From contig JBMOEY010000019.1 of the NCBI GenBank assembly GCA_049314515.1, forward strand, positions 1 to 21,640: 21,640 nucleotides of DNA, written 5' to 3'. Origin of the DNA: RFQD01 sp049314515 (GTDB lineage: Bacteria; Actinomycetota; Actinomycetes; Actinomycetales; Microbacteriaceae). Below the pieces are notes generated by a model. It had not been told where the DNA came from. It did no database searches and saw nothing but the letters and a program-made list of their open reading frames with translations. Shown piece after piece: positions 21,094 through 21,640 of the stretch. Positions within the stretch are counted from its first letter, which is position 1; each line of letters starts with the position of its first letter. The translations under genes and the position numbers were made by a program.

Positions 21094-21640
21094 CCAAACT
21101 CCGGCCGATACGATCTTCGAGGCCCCACGGTTGCCCGTAGCCACCCTCAGCTTCGGGCTTGGCCATGAGCTCAAGGAACGGCACTGCGTCAAACACTTCG
21201 GGGCCGAGAACGCCGGTTCCCGACCAGGCACCCGTCGCCAACAACTCAAGAGCAACAACGGGATTGAGCGCTGTTTGCCACACCACGCACTGAGCTTCGT
21301 ATTCGCGCATCGTCCACTCGTTATCCGACACGTGATACAGGTACACCTCACGAGGCTTTCCATCGACGCCAGTTCCGTTCACCCAGACGCCCGCGCATGT
21401 CTTTCCGGTCATCCGCGGCCCAATGGTTGCTGGGTCGGGAAGCGCCGCCGCCACGACGTCACGCGGCGCCACCATTGCCGGGCCGTTCGCGCTACGAACC
21501 CGAATCGGTTCGATGGAGTCGAGGCGCAGCTGGTGCAGAGTCTTGAGCACATTGATGAAGTCGGAACCCAGACCGTACTTGAAGGTGACTCGCTTGGCCT
21601 TGAGCCATCGTGGCATCATCAGAACTTCTTCGTGCTCGAC
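21080..21640 (-). CDS. C-terminal part of a saccharopine-dehydrogenase-family protein (5' end outside window)
   Basis: About 186 residues are visible, with the frame open to the window edge. The sequence 'VEHEEVLMMPRWL', then 'VTFKYGLGSDFINVLKTL', 'LPDPATIGPRMTGKTC', 'GTGVDGKPREVYLYHVSD' and 'ECQ'-like 'EYEAQCVVWQTALNPVVALEL' follow the C-terminal domain of the saccharopine dehydrogenase/carboxynorspermidine synthase family. These enzymes join an amino acid or polyamine to a keto acid or aldehyde reductively. This branch often pairs with a PLP decarboxylase for polyamine synthesis; the partner, if any, would be beyond the window. An ATG at 21619 exists inside the conserved region and is not the real start. 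The 3' end overlaps the ATPase gene by 14 nt. Confidence 0.75.
   Translation of the reverse strand, partial: VEHEEVLMMPRWLKAKRVTFKYGLGSDFINVLKTLHQLRLDSIEPIRVRSANGPAMVAPRDVVAAALPDPATIGPRMTGKTCAGVWVNGTGVDGKPREVYLYHVSDNEWTMREYEAQCVVWQTALNPVVALELLATGAWSGTGVLGPEVFDAVPFLELMAKPEAEGGYGQPWGLEDRIGRSLVSAP

Noticed and set aside
1..21640. tRNA genes, CRISPR repeats, insertion sequences, prophage or defence genes
   Set aside because: I looked on both strands and saw no cloverleaf with a CCA-type end, no regularly spaced repeats, no terminal inverted repeats and no transposase, integrase or defence-type protein.

Overview
The window looks like a compact actinobacterial chromosome segment, most likely from a Microbacteriaceae-type organism. 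The grounds are moderately high GC by eye (not counted), very short intergenic gaps, a CtpE-like P-type ATPase, an arsenate reductase of the class that is mycothiol-linked in actinobacteria, several DUF families common in this group, and a strong signature of leaderless transcription. No tRNA, rRNA, CRISPR array, IS element, integrase or phage gene was recognised. No gene-free stretch exceeds about 160 bp.

Layout. Positions 1-2927 are the edge of a surface-polysaccharide region: the tail of a membrane protein, a Wzx-like flippase, and a convergent GT-B glycosyltransferase. Positions 3085-4218 hold a two-gene minus-strand operon (DUF427 protein, then a stand-alone LON substrate-binding-domain protein). 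Positions 4239-4953 hold two broken genes facing apart: the 3' part of an SDR-type epimerase/reductase (minus) and the 3' part of a MarR regulator (plus), joined where both 5' halves and their shared promoter should be. A kinase-fold phosphotransferase (minus) follows, then a plus-strand run of a squalene-cyclase-like toroid protein, an AqpS-like channel and an arsenate reductase. Positions 8196-11473 carry small poorly characterised proteins (YdeI-like, a lipoprotein, DUF1801, DUF4287, one unknown) and a DODA-type dioxygenase. Positions 11573-13453 encode a predicted lipoprotein with an intact Lon (S16) Ser-Lys protease domain and no ATPase. Positions 13456-16699 are a tightly coupled minus-strand operon: amidase, M20 peptidase, HNH-like protein. 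The window ends with a DUF1761 membrane protein, argG, a P2-type cation ATPase and the 3' end of a saccharopine-dehydrogenase-family gene.

How the genes work together. The channel and arsenate reductase form a plausible minimal arsenic detoxification pair. The amidase and M20 enzyme probably hydrolyse related amide or peptide substrates in sequence. The flippase and glycosyltransferase belong to polysaccharide export.

The most notable regulatory feature is that ten genes have a TANNNT-like -10 hexamer beginning exactly 12 nt before the start codon, and three more have one at 13 nt. This places transcription starts at or next to the start codon. Several divergent pairs are separated by only 18 to 34 bp, and three of them have overlapping, back-to-back -10 hexamers. 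The strongest candidates for something undescribed are the Lon-like lipoprotein and this compact promoter arrangement.
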